Part shown: piece after piece, positions 8,354-15,742 of the stretch
Position numbering within the stretch: the stretch's first letter is position 1
Layout: the number at the start of each line of letters is the position of its first letter
Source: a virus
Virus record (IMG/VR): IMGVR_UViG_3300031952_000106
Coordinates: 1 to 28,602 of that record
Length of the DNA: 28,602 bases
Reading direction: 5' to 3' (one strand)
The notes under the pieces: model-generated
The model's input: the letters and a program-made list of their open reading frames with translations, nothing else
Database searches by the model: none
What the model was told of the DNA's origin: nothing
Made by a program: the position numbers and the translations under genes

Positions 8354-9256
8354 TTACCATACAGAAGAAAAAAAATGCGTTGCATTACCGGTCTTTTTTA
8401 GAATTGCATACCCTTCGGTTTTACCGGAAACGTTATAGGTGTTTTTGGTCAATTCTTTAAAATATCCATCGGCGCCACCGAGACACACCCCATTTTTTGA
8501 AAGCCACAGAATAACCTTACCGGAAATATCCAGCCCATCAACATCCTGGGAATCGCACGTTACCGACGTTCCTAAGATGGCCGGTTTGTCTGATTTTTTA
8601 ATCAGAGAGGAATCCTTGATGTCTGCACCGGATAAGAAATAGACGTTTTGCTGATCGGAAACCCATAGACCGTTCTGGACCGATCCCATCATGGAAATTC
8701 TGGACGGAAAACTCTTGAAATTTCTGCGCTCATCCATAATTCCCGGATACATGGCGTCTGAATACCAGATGTCATTACCTCTCGCGACCAGCAACCGACC
8801 GTTGTACCAACCGATCAGGTGCCCGGCTGGCATCAAGATTTTATAGGTCATTTCGGACGGAAGGGTAAAGGCACTGAAAGTTAAGTCCTGGACATAGCCG
8901 ATGATACTCTCATTCGTTAAAAAGATTTTAGGTGGAATATCGACGTAGGACATTCTTCCCGATCCCCCGGAAGCTTGCAGGAGAGAAGGAGAATGAGCGG
9001 CATCCATGATTTTAAGGTCATTCCCATGGACGAACAGGCACACGCTTCCGTTCGACCAAAGCGAGTGTATTCGCGTTCCCGAAACGACGGCGGTTTCATA
9101 CCCTGAGCTCCGGTGCGGCATCAAGTCGTTGTCAATATCGACGTTTATGCACTCCGTAAGATAGGCCAGTCCTCTCTTAGGAACCACTCGGGCGGCATCA
9201 CTGACGTTGTTCTTGCCGAGAAAGCCTTTAATTTTTATAATCTCTTGGGTATTCAT
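8354..9256 (-). CDS. Tail nozzle / stabilisation-like virion protein, 300 aa
   Basis: Residues 27-55 (KRGLAYLTECINVDIDND followed by a RSSGYE turn) match the opening seen in podophage stabilisation or nozzle proteins of the T7 gp12 / P22 gp10 kind. Later segments such as HLIGWYNGRLLVARGNDIWYSD look like beta-propeller blades. At 300 residues it is much shorter than T7 gp12, so it would be a minimal form. Its ATG overlaps the adaptor stop (TAATG at 9256), so the two are translationally coupled, as expected for proteins that stack below the portal. Confidence 0.6.
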   Translation of the reverse strand: MNTQEIIKIKGFLGKNNVSDAARVVPKRGLAYLTECINVDIDNDLMPHRSSGYETAVVSGTRIHSLWSNGSVCLFVHGNDLKIMDAAHSPSLLQASGGSGRMSYVDIPPKIFLTNESIIGYVQDLTFSAFTLPSEMTYKILMPAGHLIGWYNGRLLVARGNDIWYSDAMYPGIMDERRNFKSFPSRISMMGSVQNGLWVSDQQNVYFLSGADIKDSSLIKKSDKPAILGTSVTCDSQDVDGLDISGKVILWLSKNGVCLGGADGYFKELTKNTYNVSGKTEGYAILKKTGNATHFFSSVW

Positions 9257-9930
9257 TATCCCGAATATCCTCGGTGCAGGGCCACTGGCCCAGGCAAATT
9301 AAATGCCTGATAATTCTCCCGGAAAGCCTTGGAAATATTCGCTGTAAATTTTACGTAATACTCCATGGCCAATTTCTTGTCGAAGGTTTCGGCGTCCTGC
9401 TTCAGGTAAGCCTCGGAGAGAATCCCATCCATGAGGTATTTTTGAAACTTCTCGGGGATCTCCGGAGATGCGGTAAGGGCCGTTAGAACAAGGTCATTCA
9501 GTGGAAGCCGGTAAACGATCAAATTCGCCGTGTAGGAAGTGCCGGGGGCCGGGATAAAGGTAATTTTACCCGTGGTCAGATCTTCGGAGAAATATTTGGG
9601 GAGGTCGGGCGTTGCGATTTGCCATGTAGTATAAAATTGCTGAAGCCAATCCAGATCAACGATGCCCATGGAAGTGGTTTGCCCGAGAATCCTGGCCTGC
9701 CTCACCTTCACGATCTTGGAATGCTTCGTATAGTCGGCACCGGCAGCAAGCGTCAAGGCTATCTGGCACACCGCCGCCGTGGTTGCGTCGGAAATTAGAT
9801 ACGCACCTTCGGCCAGACGCCTCTCCGCCCGGTTGGCGTAGCGAAGCAGTTCCTTATCGGCCCACAGATAAGGGGTCGATTCATCGTCAAGTTTTTCTCT
9901 GACTTCTTCAAGAATCTCTCTTAGGATCAT
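9256..9930 (-). CDS. Head-tail adaptor (DUF6682-like), 224 aa
   Basis: The N-terminus MILREILEEVREKLDDE, then YLWADKELLRYANRAERRLAE, is the helical opening of phage head-tail adaptor proteins of the DUF6682 type (T7 gp11 / P22 gp4 analogues). The middle (GKITFIPAPGTSYTANLIVYRLPL) is the usual beta insertion, and the C-terminus returns to helix (YYVKFTANISKAFRENYQ). It would dock under the portal ring and connect to the nozzle-like protein encoded immediately downstream. It overlaps the upstream 9908-10174 gene by 23 bases. Annotation rests on pattern and position. Confidence 0.7.
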   Translation of the reverse strand: MILREILEEVREKLDDESTPYLWADKELLRYANRAERRLAEGAYLISDATTAAVCQIALTLAAGADYTKHSKIVKVRQARILGQTTSMGIVDLDWLQQFYTTWQIATPDLPKYFSEDLTTGKITFIPAPGTSYTANLIVYRLPLNDLVLTALTASPEIPEKFQKYLMDGILSEAYLKQDAETFDKKLAMEYYVKFTANISKAFRENYQAFNLPGPVALHRGYSG

Positions 9931-10174
9931 TTGACGGCACTCCGTTGGGATACATAATGGGGATTTTATTTATATCGAGTCTCTTGGGTATGGGCAGCGC
10001 CACAATCTTCACCTCGGTAATTGGCACTGGAGAAGCCCCGGAAAATGTAAAGATTGGGTTCATAATACAAAAATACTTCTCTAAGACCGCGTTGATTTCC
10101 TTGGCGCATTTTTGGGCTCGTACATCTTGCCCAACCTCTTCGTCGGTCTTTAATTCCGTCTTTTCATCGGACAT
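9908..10174 (-). CDS. Small hypothetical protein, first gene of second late transcript
   Basis: This ~88-aa protein begins MSDEKTELKTDEEVGQDVRAQ and has an acidic N-terminus, a helical middle (AKEINAVLEKYF) and a Pro/Ile-rich C-terminus. The ATG at 10172-10174 is preferred over the in-frame GTG at 10180 because AAGGGGG lies about 7 bases upstream of it. It is the first gene after the internal promoter at 10260-10288 and overlaps the adaptor gene. No family recognised; a small virion-assembly or adaptor partner would fit the position. Confidence 0.6.
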   Translation of the reverse strand: MSDEKTELKTDEEVGQDVRAQKCAKEINAVLEKYFCIMNPIFTFSGASPVPITEVKIVALPIPKRLDINKIPIMYPNGVPSNDPKRDS

Positions 10175-10233
10175 ACACACCCCCTTAAAAATTAGGAATG
10201 GTTATCCGGCATTCCATTCCCGAACTTTGGGCC

Positions 10234-10243
10234 CCACCGGTGG
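10234..10243. promoter_or_regulatory. Palindrome just downstream of the internal promoter
   Basis: The perfect 10-bp palindrome CCACCGGTGG sits inside a longer imperfect inverted repeat, about 10 bases downstream of the predicted transcription start of the 10.27-kb promoter. It could be an operator or an mRNA 5' hairpin. Nothing else identifies it. Confidence 0.35.
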
Positions 10244-10259
10244 ACCCCCGGCTGAACAG

Positions 10260-10288
10260 AATATAAAGCAAGAGTGTAGAAATGTCAA
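10260..10288 (-). promoter_or_regulatory. Internal late promoter, TTGACA-17-TATATT
   Basis: Read leftward, a perfect -35 TTGACA (10283-10288) is followed by a 17-base spacer and the -10 TATATT (10260-10265). It lies directly after the terminator at 10315-10360 and before the 9908-10174 gene, so it should start the adaptor/nozzle/distal-virion transcript. Its -35, spacing and -10 are identical to those of the 26.9-kb promoter. The inverted repeat CAAGT-GT-ACTTG lies just upstream and could be an activator or operator site. Confidence 0.8.
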
Positions 10289-10314
10289 GGGGCAAGTACA
10301 CTTGTGTTGTAATG

Positions 10315-10360
10315 AAAAAGGAGCGGACCCTTTCCAGGGGGGTTAGATTGGGTCCGCTCC
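10315..10360 (-). terminator. Rho-independent terminator after the capsid module
   Basis: An 11-bp perfect stem, GGAGCGGACCC at 10320-10330 pairing with 10350-10360, encloses a 19-base loop. On the minus strand it is followed by TTTTT (10315-10319). It follows the last gene of the capsid module (10415-10672) and precedes the internal promoter by about 27 bases. This forms a clean end/start boundary in the late region. Confidence 0.85.
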
Positions 10361-10414
10361 CAGCCCTAAGTTCTCGTGGAATTTAGGGGGTTTTATACAT
10401 CCAGTTTAACCATT

Positions 10415-10672
10415 TTAGACATCAAGCTTTACCATTATGTCATCGAGGTTGCTACTCATTTTCTGCATACCGTAAACCGCAGAATCGAGCATTGCCTTGA
10501 TGGCATCTACCTTATTGGAAAGTGCCACCGCTAAAACCCTGGCCGCTTCTGCCTTTTCTGCGGATAATAAGGCAGCATTTCCGGCAGCCACCGCATCGGA
10601 TCTTACCAACAAGGTTAGGTCTTCTAAGTCGGAGAAAAGAGTGCTTAATTGAAAGTTTTTCTTGTCAGACAT
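10415..10672 (-). CDS. Small alpha-helical protein, ~85 aa
   Basis: The protein MSDKKNFQLSTLFSDLEDL onward is Ala/Leu/Lys/Glu-rich helix throughout (AGNAALLSAEKAEAARVLAVAL), ending in a short acidic tail (DDIMVKLDV). The ATG at 10670-10672 is chosen over the ATG four codons upstream because GGAGG then falls 5 bases before it. It is the last gene before the 10.3-kb terminator. Function unknown; probably a coiled-coil oligomer. Confidence 0.6.
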   Translation of the reverse strand: MSDKKNFQLSTLFSDLEDLTLLVRSDAVAAGNAALLSAEKAEAARVLAVALSNKVDAIKAMLDSAVYGMQKMSSNLDDIMVKLDV

Positions 10673-10699
10673 GTAGACCTCCATGTGGATCTTGAATTA

Positions 10700-10721
10700 T
10701 GGGGGGATGAATATCCCCCCA
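10700..10721. other. Strong 9-bp intergenic stem-loop
   Basis: TGGGGGGAT and ATCCCCCCA form a perfect 9-bp stem around a GAAT loop, in the short gap between the beta-helix gene and the small helical gene. No U-tract follows on the minus strand, so it is not a typical terminator. It may stabilise the upstream mRNA end or modulate coupling. Confidence 0.5.
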
Positions 10722-10741
10722 CTATTTTAATGAACTTGGAA

Positions 10742-11689
10742 TTACGCTATATCTACAGCTTTTCCGCCAAGTTCACCGGCTATTGCAGAACCATTGGATA
10801 CGTAGATCCTGGAATTGGTTCCTGCGTCCAATTCATCGACCCCCACGAAATTGCAATTCGTGAAGATCACCTTTCCGTGAGCGGGAGTCCCACTGGCACA
10901 TAGTCCAGTTACCGAAGTACCAAGTCCAAGAAACTTGCAATTATCGAACAGGGTGTAAACATACTCGGATGTCGAATCTACAACATGAATCGGCTTGAAT
11001 GTAGCCGCCGTTGTATTCCACATGATCACGCAGTCCATGAAACTCCAGGAAGTATGTTCGCCCGCAAGGTGAATCTGATGTCCGGTTGTGGAACTACATT
11101 GCTGGTTCCATTGACCAATCGTACAACGCCGGAATGTATTGGATCCATTAGCTCCGGCACCAGACAAATTCCTGAAAGCTGCCGCTCCAAGGGAAGCCAT
11201 GATCGGGGCATCGAACTGACAATCTTCGAAATAGTTATAGGATGCACCCGCTCCTACGGTTACATTCTGCACTCCGAGGGCACTGTCAAAGTTTCTCTGC
11301 CAATGGATGGTCTTAAAGATATTGCCAATTCCCGTAATACTGAATAGGATAGTGGCAAATGCCGCCGTATCATAAACCCTGCATCTCCCGCCGTATACCC
11401 CAGGACCAGCCAGACCGATCAGGTGCGTAAAACTCTTGCCCCATACAAACGTTTCGGTCAATCCGTGATAACTTGCTCCCGGAAGCAAGCATAATGCTTG
11501 GTTCTTATTTGTTTTGAGCAAGGCATACCCGGCCGCCAATGTTTTCTTGGCATTGGTCAGACTTGTTCCAGGGTTTCCATCGCTTCCATTCACCGGATCC
11601 ACGTAAAACTTTTTGGTGAACATATCCAGGCCACCGCCACGGATCGTATCAACCGTTAATTCTCCAATACTGAAATCTTCTTTTCTCAT
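10742..11689 (-). CDS. Right-handed beta-helix virion protein, 315 aa
   Basis: After a short N-terminal segment, residues about 27-50 read FYVDPVNGSDGNPG, then TNAKKTLAAGYALL. This is the entry motif of parallel beta-helix (pectate-lyase-like) proteins. It is followed by coil-like repeats such as NYFEDCQF, NTFRRCTI, WSFMDCVIM, YTLFDNCKF and VIFTNCNF, each with an aromatic-x-x-C pattern. The ATG at 11687-11689 is preferred over an upstream in-frame GTG because AAGGAG lies about 9 bases before it. It lies downstream of the capsid and decoration genes. A head-fibre or tailspike role with possible polysaccharide binding is inferred; no catalytic residues are obvious. Confidence 0.65.
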   Translation of the reverse strand: MRKEDFSIGELTVDTIRGGGLDMFTKKFYVDPVNGSDGNPGTSLTNAKKTLAAGYALLKTNKNQALCLLPGASYHGLTETFVWGKSFTHLIGLAGPGVYGGRCRVYDTAAFATILFSITGIGNIFKTIHWQRNFDSALGVQNVTVGAGASYNYFEDCQFDAPIMASLGAAAFRNLSGAGANGSNTFRRCTIGQWNQQCSSTTGHQIHLAGEHTSWSFMDCVIMWNTTAATFKPIHVVDSTSEYVYTLFDNCKFLGLGTSVTGLCASGTPAHGKVIFTNCNFVGVDELDAGTNSRIYVSNGSAIAGELGGKAVDIA

Positions 11690-11754
11690 TAGAATTTCTC
11701 CTTTGGTTATTCGGTGCGTCTGAGCTTCCCAGCCACCTACGGTTAAGTTGGTCA

Positions 11755-11777
11755 CTCCCACGGTATCCCCGTGGGAG
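11755..11777. other. 9-bp stem-loop in the 173-base spacer
   Basis: CTCCCACGG and CCGTGGGAG form a perfect 9-bp stem with a 5-base loop in the spacer between the second decoration-like gene and the beta-helix gene. No T-tract follows on either strand. It could be an mRNA-stability or processing element. The rest of the spacer (11690-11862) shows no gene. Confidence 0.5.
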
Positions 11778-11862
11778 AGTTAGAGTTAATCTGGTATCCG
11801 GGCCTGGACTTATGCCGGAATGCCGACGCCGGGGCAACCGGAGACCGCGAAATGAGACCCGC

Positions 11863-12345
11863 TTATCGCAGGTCTTTGCAAATCGCGATGAAGGTGATGA
11901 TGCCGTTATCAATCGTATGGTCATCATCATTCTCACATCCGAGAACCCAATCGGTTGCTCGAACGAAGCCAACGGTGCCGTTGGTGATGCTGTAGGTTTC
12001 GCCGGCAACATCTCGAACGTAAACCGGGGCCGCAACGGTTCCCGTTGTGGTATAGATCGTGGCGCCATCGATGAATCCGTCGGCGACAATAGCCGTTCCA
12101 TCTTCCTCAAAGGAACCCACGTCCAGAGCATCGCAGTCAGAATCGGCGTTTTCGGTTATCAGCAAGATAACTTCCTCGACCAGAACGCCACCCGGAATGG
12201 GCATAAGAGCCATGTGGCAATCGTGGGCAAGATTATTTGCGGCAACTCCGAAATCGACCGTTTTCTTAATGACGAAGTGCTTGTTGAGGCCATCCCAAGG
12301 CAGGGCGACCCCTTCGTTTTCGGTTAAATCAACAGTAAATGCCAT
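11863..12345 (-). CDS. Capsid decoration-like protein, paralogue 2, 160 aa
   Basis: The protein starts MAFTVDLTENEGVALPWDGLNKHF, nearly identical to the gene immediately upstream (12373-12852). The two stay alignable to the end (both finish with a D-N-G-I/V-I-x-F-x-x-x-C-x-DLR pattern), so this is a diverged tandem duplicate. The central region is acidic and beta-rich with no catalytic motif. Placement directly after the major capsid gene and the small beta fold suit a capsid decoration or head-stabilising protein. AAGGAG precedes the ATG. Confidence 0.65.
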   Translation of the reverse strand: MAFTVDLTENEGVALPWDGLNKHFVIKKTVDFGVAANNLAHDCHMALMPIPGGVLVEEVILLITENADSDCDALDVGSFEEDGTAIVADGFIDGATIYTTTGTVAAPVYVRDVAGETYSITNGTVGFVRATDWVLGCENDDDHTIDNGIITFIAICKDLR

Positions 12346-12372
12346 GATAAATCTCCTTTTTTGAGTTTTCAG

Positions 12373-12852
12373 TTACCGGAGGTCTATGCAGACCACCATG
12401 AATTCGATAACTCCATTGTCAAGTTCCTGCGCATCGCTATTAGCGCAAGTGAGAACCCAATCACTTCCACTAACGTATCCGGCGGTGCCGTCGGCGATTG
12501 CATAAATCGCATGCGTATCAACGTCCGGATCTCTTACGTAGGCGGGAACGGTAGCCTGGTAGGGATTTTTGGCATAAATAAAACCATGCCCATCAATCTC
12601 CGCGGCTGCCTTGGTGTAGGCTCCGACCTCAAAAGTAGTGGTGTCGGAGTCAGCGGAAGTCGTAACCTTCAGTATTACTTCTCTCACCAAAACCCCGGCC
12701 GGAATGTTCATGAGGGCCATGATCTGGGCATTAGTAAGATGGTTAGCGGCCTCGCTGAAATCTACAACCTTTTTGACAACGAAGTGCTTATTGAGACCAT
12801 CAAACGGCATGGCCACGCCTTCGTTTTCGGTTAAATCAACTGTGAACGCCAT
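12373..12852 (-). CDS. Capsid decoration-like protein, paralogue 1, 159 aa
   Basis: This is the first copy of the tandem pair: MAFTVDLTENEGVAMPFDGL opening, GVLVREVILKVTTSADSDT core, and VIEFMVVCIDLR end. It follows the major capsid gene by about 70 bases with an AAGGAG ribosome site. The best-conserved parts between copies are the first 30 residues and the strand around GVLVxEVIL, which may form the capsid-binding face. Decoration role is inferred from position and size. Confidence 0.65.
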   Translation of the reverse strand: MAFTVDLTENEGVAMPFDGLNKHFVVKKVVDFSEAANHLTNAQIMALMNIPAGVLVREVILKVTTSADSDTTTFEVGAYTKAAAEIDGHGFIYAKNPYQATVPAYVRDPDVDTHAIYAIADGTAGYVSGSDWVLTCANSDAQELDNGVIEFMVVCIDLR

Positions 12853-12921
12853 AATAAAACTCCTTCTCGGGTTACGCCCCCCGCAATTCTATAAATAGAA
12901 AAGCAGGGGATCGGTTAGTGG

Positions 12922-13854
12922 TTAGCCCTTACAGCAGTACAAGGTACCCAGAGCTTCGGGGTGGAACACTTTCCGCCCGAAGACGTTCAGGACCCGGATA
13001 AGTTCCGCAAAGGTACTTTCGGGGGCGGGGATATGCTGGGTCTTTTCCAGTTGGGTGGCGAATGAAATGGCCATGGGATGACCAAACATTGCCTGCCAGC
13101 ACTTGGGTCCAGTAGAATCCGTGGCGGTAGCCAGGTTGCTGGAACCGTAAATCGTGAAGCGATCAATTGTGCCCAGGCGACCGTTCGGCAGAGTTGATTC
13201 TACCCCGGTCATGGAAGCATCTTTCAAATCGGACTTTTTCAGTGTGGCCGTAGCCCATTTCGGGAGTACGATCCAACGTCCGGTTTCGGGAACTTGCTGC
13301 TCATCCAGTACCAATCCGCAATCGACTATTACTTCAAGGATATTGGTCTTGGTCAACTGAAGGGGAGCACCGGAAGCACCAAGAAGAATGTCTTCAGATT
13401 CTTTACCGGCGGTATTGCCCCTGTTGTGGACAGCCTCAGAAAGTGGGTGGGCATAGGCCAGGATGTTGGCATCGATAGCAATGGCCATCTTGCGCCCGCC
13501 GTCGTCGGTCCAGGAATCCATCAGTTTGATGTTGGATTGTTTAGCGATAACATCATCGCACTTAAAGGCAAAGTAATACCCCTGATCGATTCTCATTTCG
13601 ACCGGCTCGGAATTGGGTAATTGATAGTTAAGGCTTTGACCAATCACGAAGGGACTGATCGTGATGTCGGGATTGGTTCTCACGATGACCGTATCGCCGT
13701 ATTTGCTAATCATTCCTTCGTAATCGGTATTGCTTATCTCGCCAAACACGGTAGTAAGATAGAGCTTCTCCAGCAGCTTTCCGGCAAGTAGTTCCGGAAT
13801 GAAGAATGCTCCGGAAGCGGTATAGTCGGGATGTCCAGGTGTAACGTTAAACAT
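12922..13854 (-). CDS. Major capsid protein, HK97-like fold, 310 aa
   Basis: The sequence carries the pattern typical of one group of phage coat proteins: FFIPELLAGKLLEKLYLTTV, then a NTDYEGMISKYGDTV-type strand, PEVRT-like and IDQGYYFAFKCDDV strands with a conserved QSNIKLMDSW helix, and a C-terminal domain with GRLGTIDRFTIYGSSNL. It follows the scaffold gene by about 30 bases and is followed by two decoration-like genes, as in many podophages. The start follows AGGGAGA. It would form the icosahedral head shell together with the scaffold. Confidence 0.85.
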   Translation of the reverse strand: MFNVTPGHPDYTASGAFFIPELLAGKLLEKLYLTTVFGEISNTDYEGMISKYGDTVIVRTNPDITISPFVIGQSLNYQLPNSEPVEMRIDQGYYFAFKCDDVIAKQSNIKLMDSWTDDGGRKMAIAIDANILAYAHPLSEAVHNRGNTAGKESEDILLGASGAPLQLTKTNILEVIVDCGLVLDEQQVPETGRWIVLPKWATATLKKSDLKDASMTGVESTLPNGRLGTIDRFTIYGSSNLATATDSTGPKCWQAMFGHPMAISFATQLEKTQHIPAPESTFAELIRVLNVFGRKVFHPEALGTLYCCKG

Positions 13855-13886
13855 TGGTTATTTCTCCCTTTAGAGATCAAGAGGAG

Positions 13887-14939
13887 CTATGAATTCAAAA
13901 TCAATCCTTTAGCCACGGCTTGGTCGATCTTGGCCTTGATTGCTTTTTCTTCTGCAACTCGGCCTCGATATGCTCCACGCGCCACGTCTTGATAGAACTG
14001 ACTAATAAAGCCCCTCGCTATGTACTCCGGCTGTGCCCCGGTAGAAGTTAGAGCCGCAGCGTGCCCACTCGGAGGAAATACCGTAGGAGGCGGAGTAGGG
14101 GTTAATGGATTCGACGGGGGATGGGTCCCCGTACCAAATTCCTTCTGAAAATCTTTCAGTAGATTGATGACTGTGGAATAATTCCACATCTGAGAGGCAT
14201 CTTTAAGAAGATCGAGTTTCTTCTTGCCGGAATACGGCTCCACGGCATTCAAAAAAACCGGCCAGTTCGGATCTTCCTGACAAATAGTTTCCCAGCCCGG
14301 AACCTTACTTCCCAATTCAGTCAAGAATTTCTCTTGCGCACTGACGGCGTTTCTCTGTTCGACGCTTTCCAGGCGCTTTTCGGTTTGCTGAATTGTCTTG
14401 CCGGCGATCATATCCGCGGCGTTCGCCACAAATTCGAACATGTCGGGAAAGTTTTCCCTGAAGGTCTTCGTCTTCTCGTCGGTACTGTTGCGCAACATCT
14501 CTCCGATGGCAGAGTTCATAGCTGCGCTCATTGTATTCGGCGAGGCGAGTGAGGCCGTAGGTTCGGCGACTTGTCTTTTTAAGTCGTCAATCTGATTTTC
14601 CAAAAAGGCTATACGGTACGTTAAGCGGGGAACCTCCTTGTCGTACTTACCCTGCAAAACGGAATATTTATGCTCCTGTTTGGAGCAGTTTTCACATGGT
14701 GCAGGAGACTGAGGTATCGGCGCCACTGGCTCGGGTATAGCGGGCGCTTCAGGGGGCGGTTCGATCACCGTCCCTGGTGGAGTTACGGAAGCTGGGCCGA
14801 GGGGAGTCACCACCGAAACGACGGGTGGGGTATTCGCCTGGGGTACCGGGTCAGCCGGAGGGTTTTGACCAGATACAATCTGTTTCTGAATTGCTTCTGC
14901 AAGATCCACTTGTTTTTTAATACTGTCTGGAACTCCCAT
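13887..14939 (-). CDS. Capsid scaffolding protein, 350 aa
   Basis: The first 23 residues form a helix (IKKQVDLAEAIQKQIV). Residues 24-80 are Pro-rich and probably disordered, a CENC pair lies at 82-85, and 88-125 form a charged coiled coil (EHKYSVLQGKYDKEVPRL onward). A long helical, acidic body is followed by a C-terminal helix (RVAEEKAIKAKIDQAVAKGLI). This build, and its place directly before the major capsid gene, are typical of phage scaffolds. The Cys pair is unusual and could bind zinc or form a disulfide. GGAG lies 9 bases before the ATG. Confidence 0.75.
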   Translation of the reverse strand: MGVPDSIKKQVDLAEAIQKQIVSGQNPPADPVPQANTPPVVSVVTPLGPASVTPPGTVIEPPPEAPAIPEPVAPIPQSPAPCENCSKQEHKYSVLQGKYDKEVPRLTYRIAFLENQIDDLKRQVAEPTASLASPNTMSAAMNSAIGEMLRNSTDEKTKTFRENFPDMFEFVANAADMIAGKTIQQTEKRLESVEQRNAVSAQEKFLTELGSKVPGWETICQEDPNWPVFLNAVEPYSGKKKLDLLKDASQMWNYSTVINLLKDFQKEFGTGTHPPSNPLTPTPPPTVFPPSGHAAALTSTGAQPEYIARGFISQFYQDVARGAYRGRVAEEKAIKAKIDQAVAKGLILNS

Positions 14940-14983
14940 TTCTTTTCTCCTTTCGAGTCCGTTGCCGGGTGTTCGTTGGTTGG

Positions 14984-15018
14984 CCCGCCGGAGCCCTGGG
15001 TTTAGGTGTTCCGGCGGG
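14984..15018. other. GC-rich stem-loop upstream of the scaffold gene
   Basis: CCCGCCGGA (14984-14992) pairs perfectly with TCCGGCGGG (15010-15018) around a 17-base loop. No T-tract follows on the minus strand. It sits between the 15.1-kb terminator and the scaffold ribosome site, so it may act as a 5' mRNA stabiliser or processing site for the capsid transcript. Confidence 0.5.
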
Positions 15019-15053
15019 GAAGGTTGTTTAGGGTTGTGTGTGATTCGGGCAAT

Positions 15054-15096
15054 AAAAAAGGGGAAAACATGGTGGTATGGGCACCATACTTGCCCC
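15054..15096 (-). terminator. Rho-independent terminator after the lysis module
   Basis: Read leftward, GGGGCAAGTATGGTG pairs with a complementary arm ending CCCC: about 15 positions with one mismatch and two G-T pairs, around a 7-base loop. TTTTTT follows (15054-15059). It ends the transcript coming from the lysis genes. No good promoter is visible between it and the scaffold gene, so capsid expression would need read-through, antitermination or an unrecognised promoter. Confidence 0.8.
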
Positions 15097-15106
15097 TGTA
15101 TCTTAG

Positions 15107-15132
15107 TTCCCCCGGTTGGCCGACCGCGGGAA
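15107..15132. other. 26-bp imperfect palindrome before the terminator
   Basis: The sequence reads as an inverted repeat, TTCCC-C-CGGT to ACCG-C-GGGAA about a GGCC centre, with one mismatch and one wobble. It lies just upstream of the terminator in the leftward transcript. It could be a protein operator or a second mRNA hairpin such as an antitermination or processing element. Confidence 0.45.
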
Positions 15133-15161
15133 TTGCCCGAAAATAAAATTACTTCATTTCT

Positions 15162-15317
15162 TTAAATCATAAACTTTACCTCCCTACAGATATGATTTTT
15201 AATTTCCTGAAGAAGATGCAGAGCTCTTTTGACATGGCTTAGGTCGCCACTCTTAATGGCCTCCAAAAGTAGCATTTCGATTATGAGAATCTTTTCTTGC
15301 GTCTTAGAAAAGCTCAA
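15162..15317 (-). CDS. Small helical protein after the holin, ~51 aa
   Basis: The protein is almost entirely amphipathic helix (KTQEKILIIEMLLLEAI, then HVKRALHLLQEIKNHI). The TTG at 15315-15317 is chosen because ACAGGA lies 4 bases upstream and it directly follows the holin stop (TAAATTG). A GTG at 15347 in the same frame would add ten residues but has no ribosome site and overlaps the holin. It is the last gene before the terminator. A lysis regulator is possible, with no direct evidence. Confidence 0.5.
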   Translation of the reverse strand: MSFSKTQEKILIIEMLLLEAIKSGDLSHVKRALHLLQEIKNHICREVKFMI

Positions 15318-15318
15318 T

Positions 15319-15720
15319 TTATCCTGTCCGTAATTTAAAGCGATCACCCATCCAAGAAGTCACGACCATCTCAAAGGTCGCCCTCGCTCCGGGATCCAAG
15401 TTAATTACTTCGGTTAAGCCATCAAGGAAAAGGCAAATTAACGCGGCGGCAACCGTCAGGGGCCTTATACAGGCCCGCAGATCCCTTACCCACGGGGAAA
15501 CTTCCCCGACCACATCCCGATTGAAGTAGTTTTTTTCGGCTTCTTTCAGTGTAGCAATACTCTTAACATATTCAGGAAGAATTTCGGGCTTGGTCGTGGC
15601 CAGCGTTCCGGCCGTGGCCTCGGGGGTATCATTCTCCCCCTTGATGAATTTCTTCTTGATGAAATCATATGCCGGGGGAATAATCAGACCAGCCAATGAA
15701 GCAACGATGTCTAAAACCAT
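15319..15720 (-). CDS. Holin, Holin_3TMs-like, 133 aa
   Basis: The sequence MVLDIVASLAGLIIPPAYDF, KKKFIKGE linker, then KSIATLKEAEKNYFNRDV, SPWVRDLRACIRPLTVAAAL and a final hydrophobic stretch match the Holin_3TMs family of gene-transfer agents and phages. It would make lesions in the inner membrane to release the endolysin encoded just upstream. The ATG at 15718-15720 is chosen over a 46-codon upstream extension that runs through the endolysin gene, because GGAGG lies 4 bases before it. The ribosome-site region is tandemly duplicated (see separate entry). Confidence 0.8.
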   Translation of the reverse strand: MVLDIVASLAGLIIPPAYDFIKKKFIKGENDTPEATAGTLATTKPEILPEYVKSIATLKEAEKNYFNRDVVGEVSPWVRDLRACIRPLTVAAALICLFLDGLTEVINLDPGARATFEMVVTSWMGDRFKLRTG

Positions 15721-15742
15721 AAAGCCTCCATAAAGCCTCCAT
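15717..15742 (-). promoter_or_regulatory. Tandemly duplicated holin ribosome site
   Basis: An 11-base unit (plus-strand ccataaagcct) occurs twice in a row plus a partial third copy, giving two ATGGAGGCTTT modules before the holin ATG. The upstream ATGs are out of the holin frame and open short reading frames. Competing starts at two ribosome sites could slow holin translation and set lysis timing; that is inference. Confidence 0.6.
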
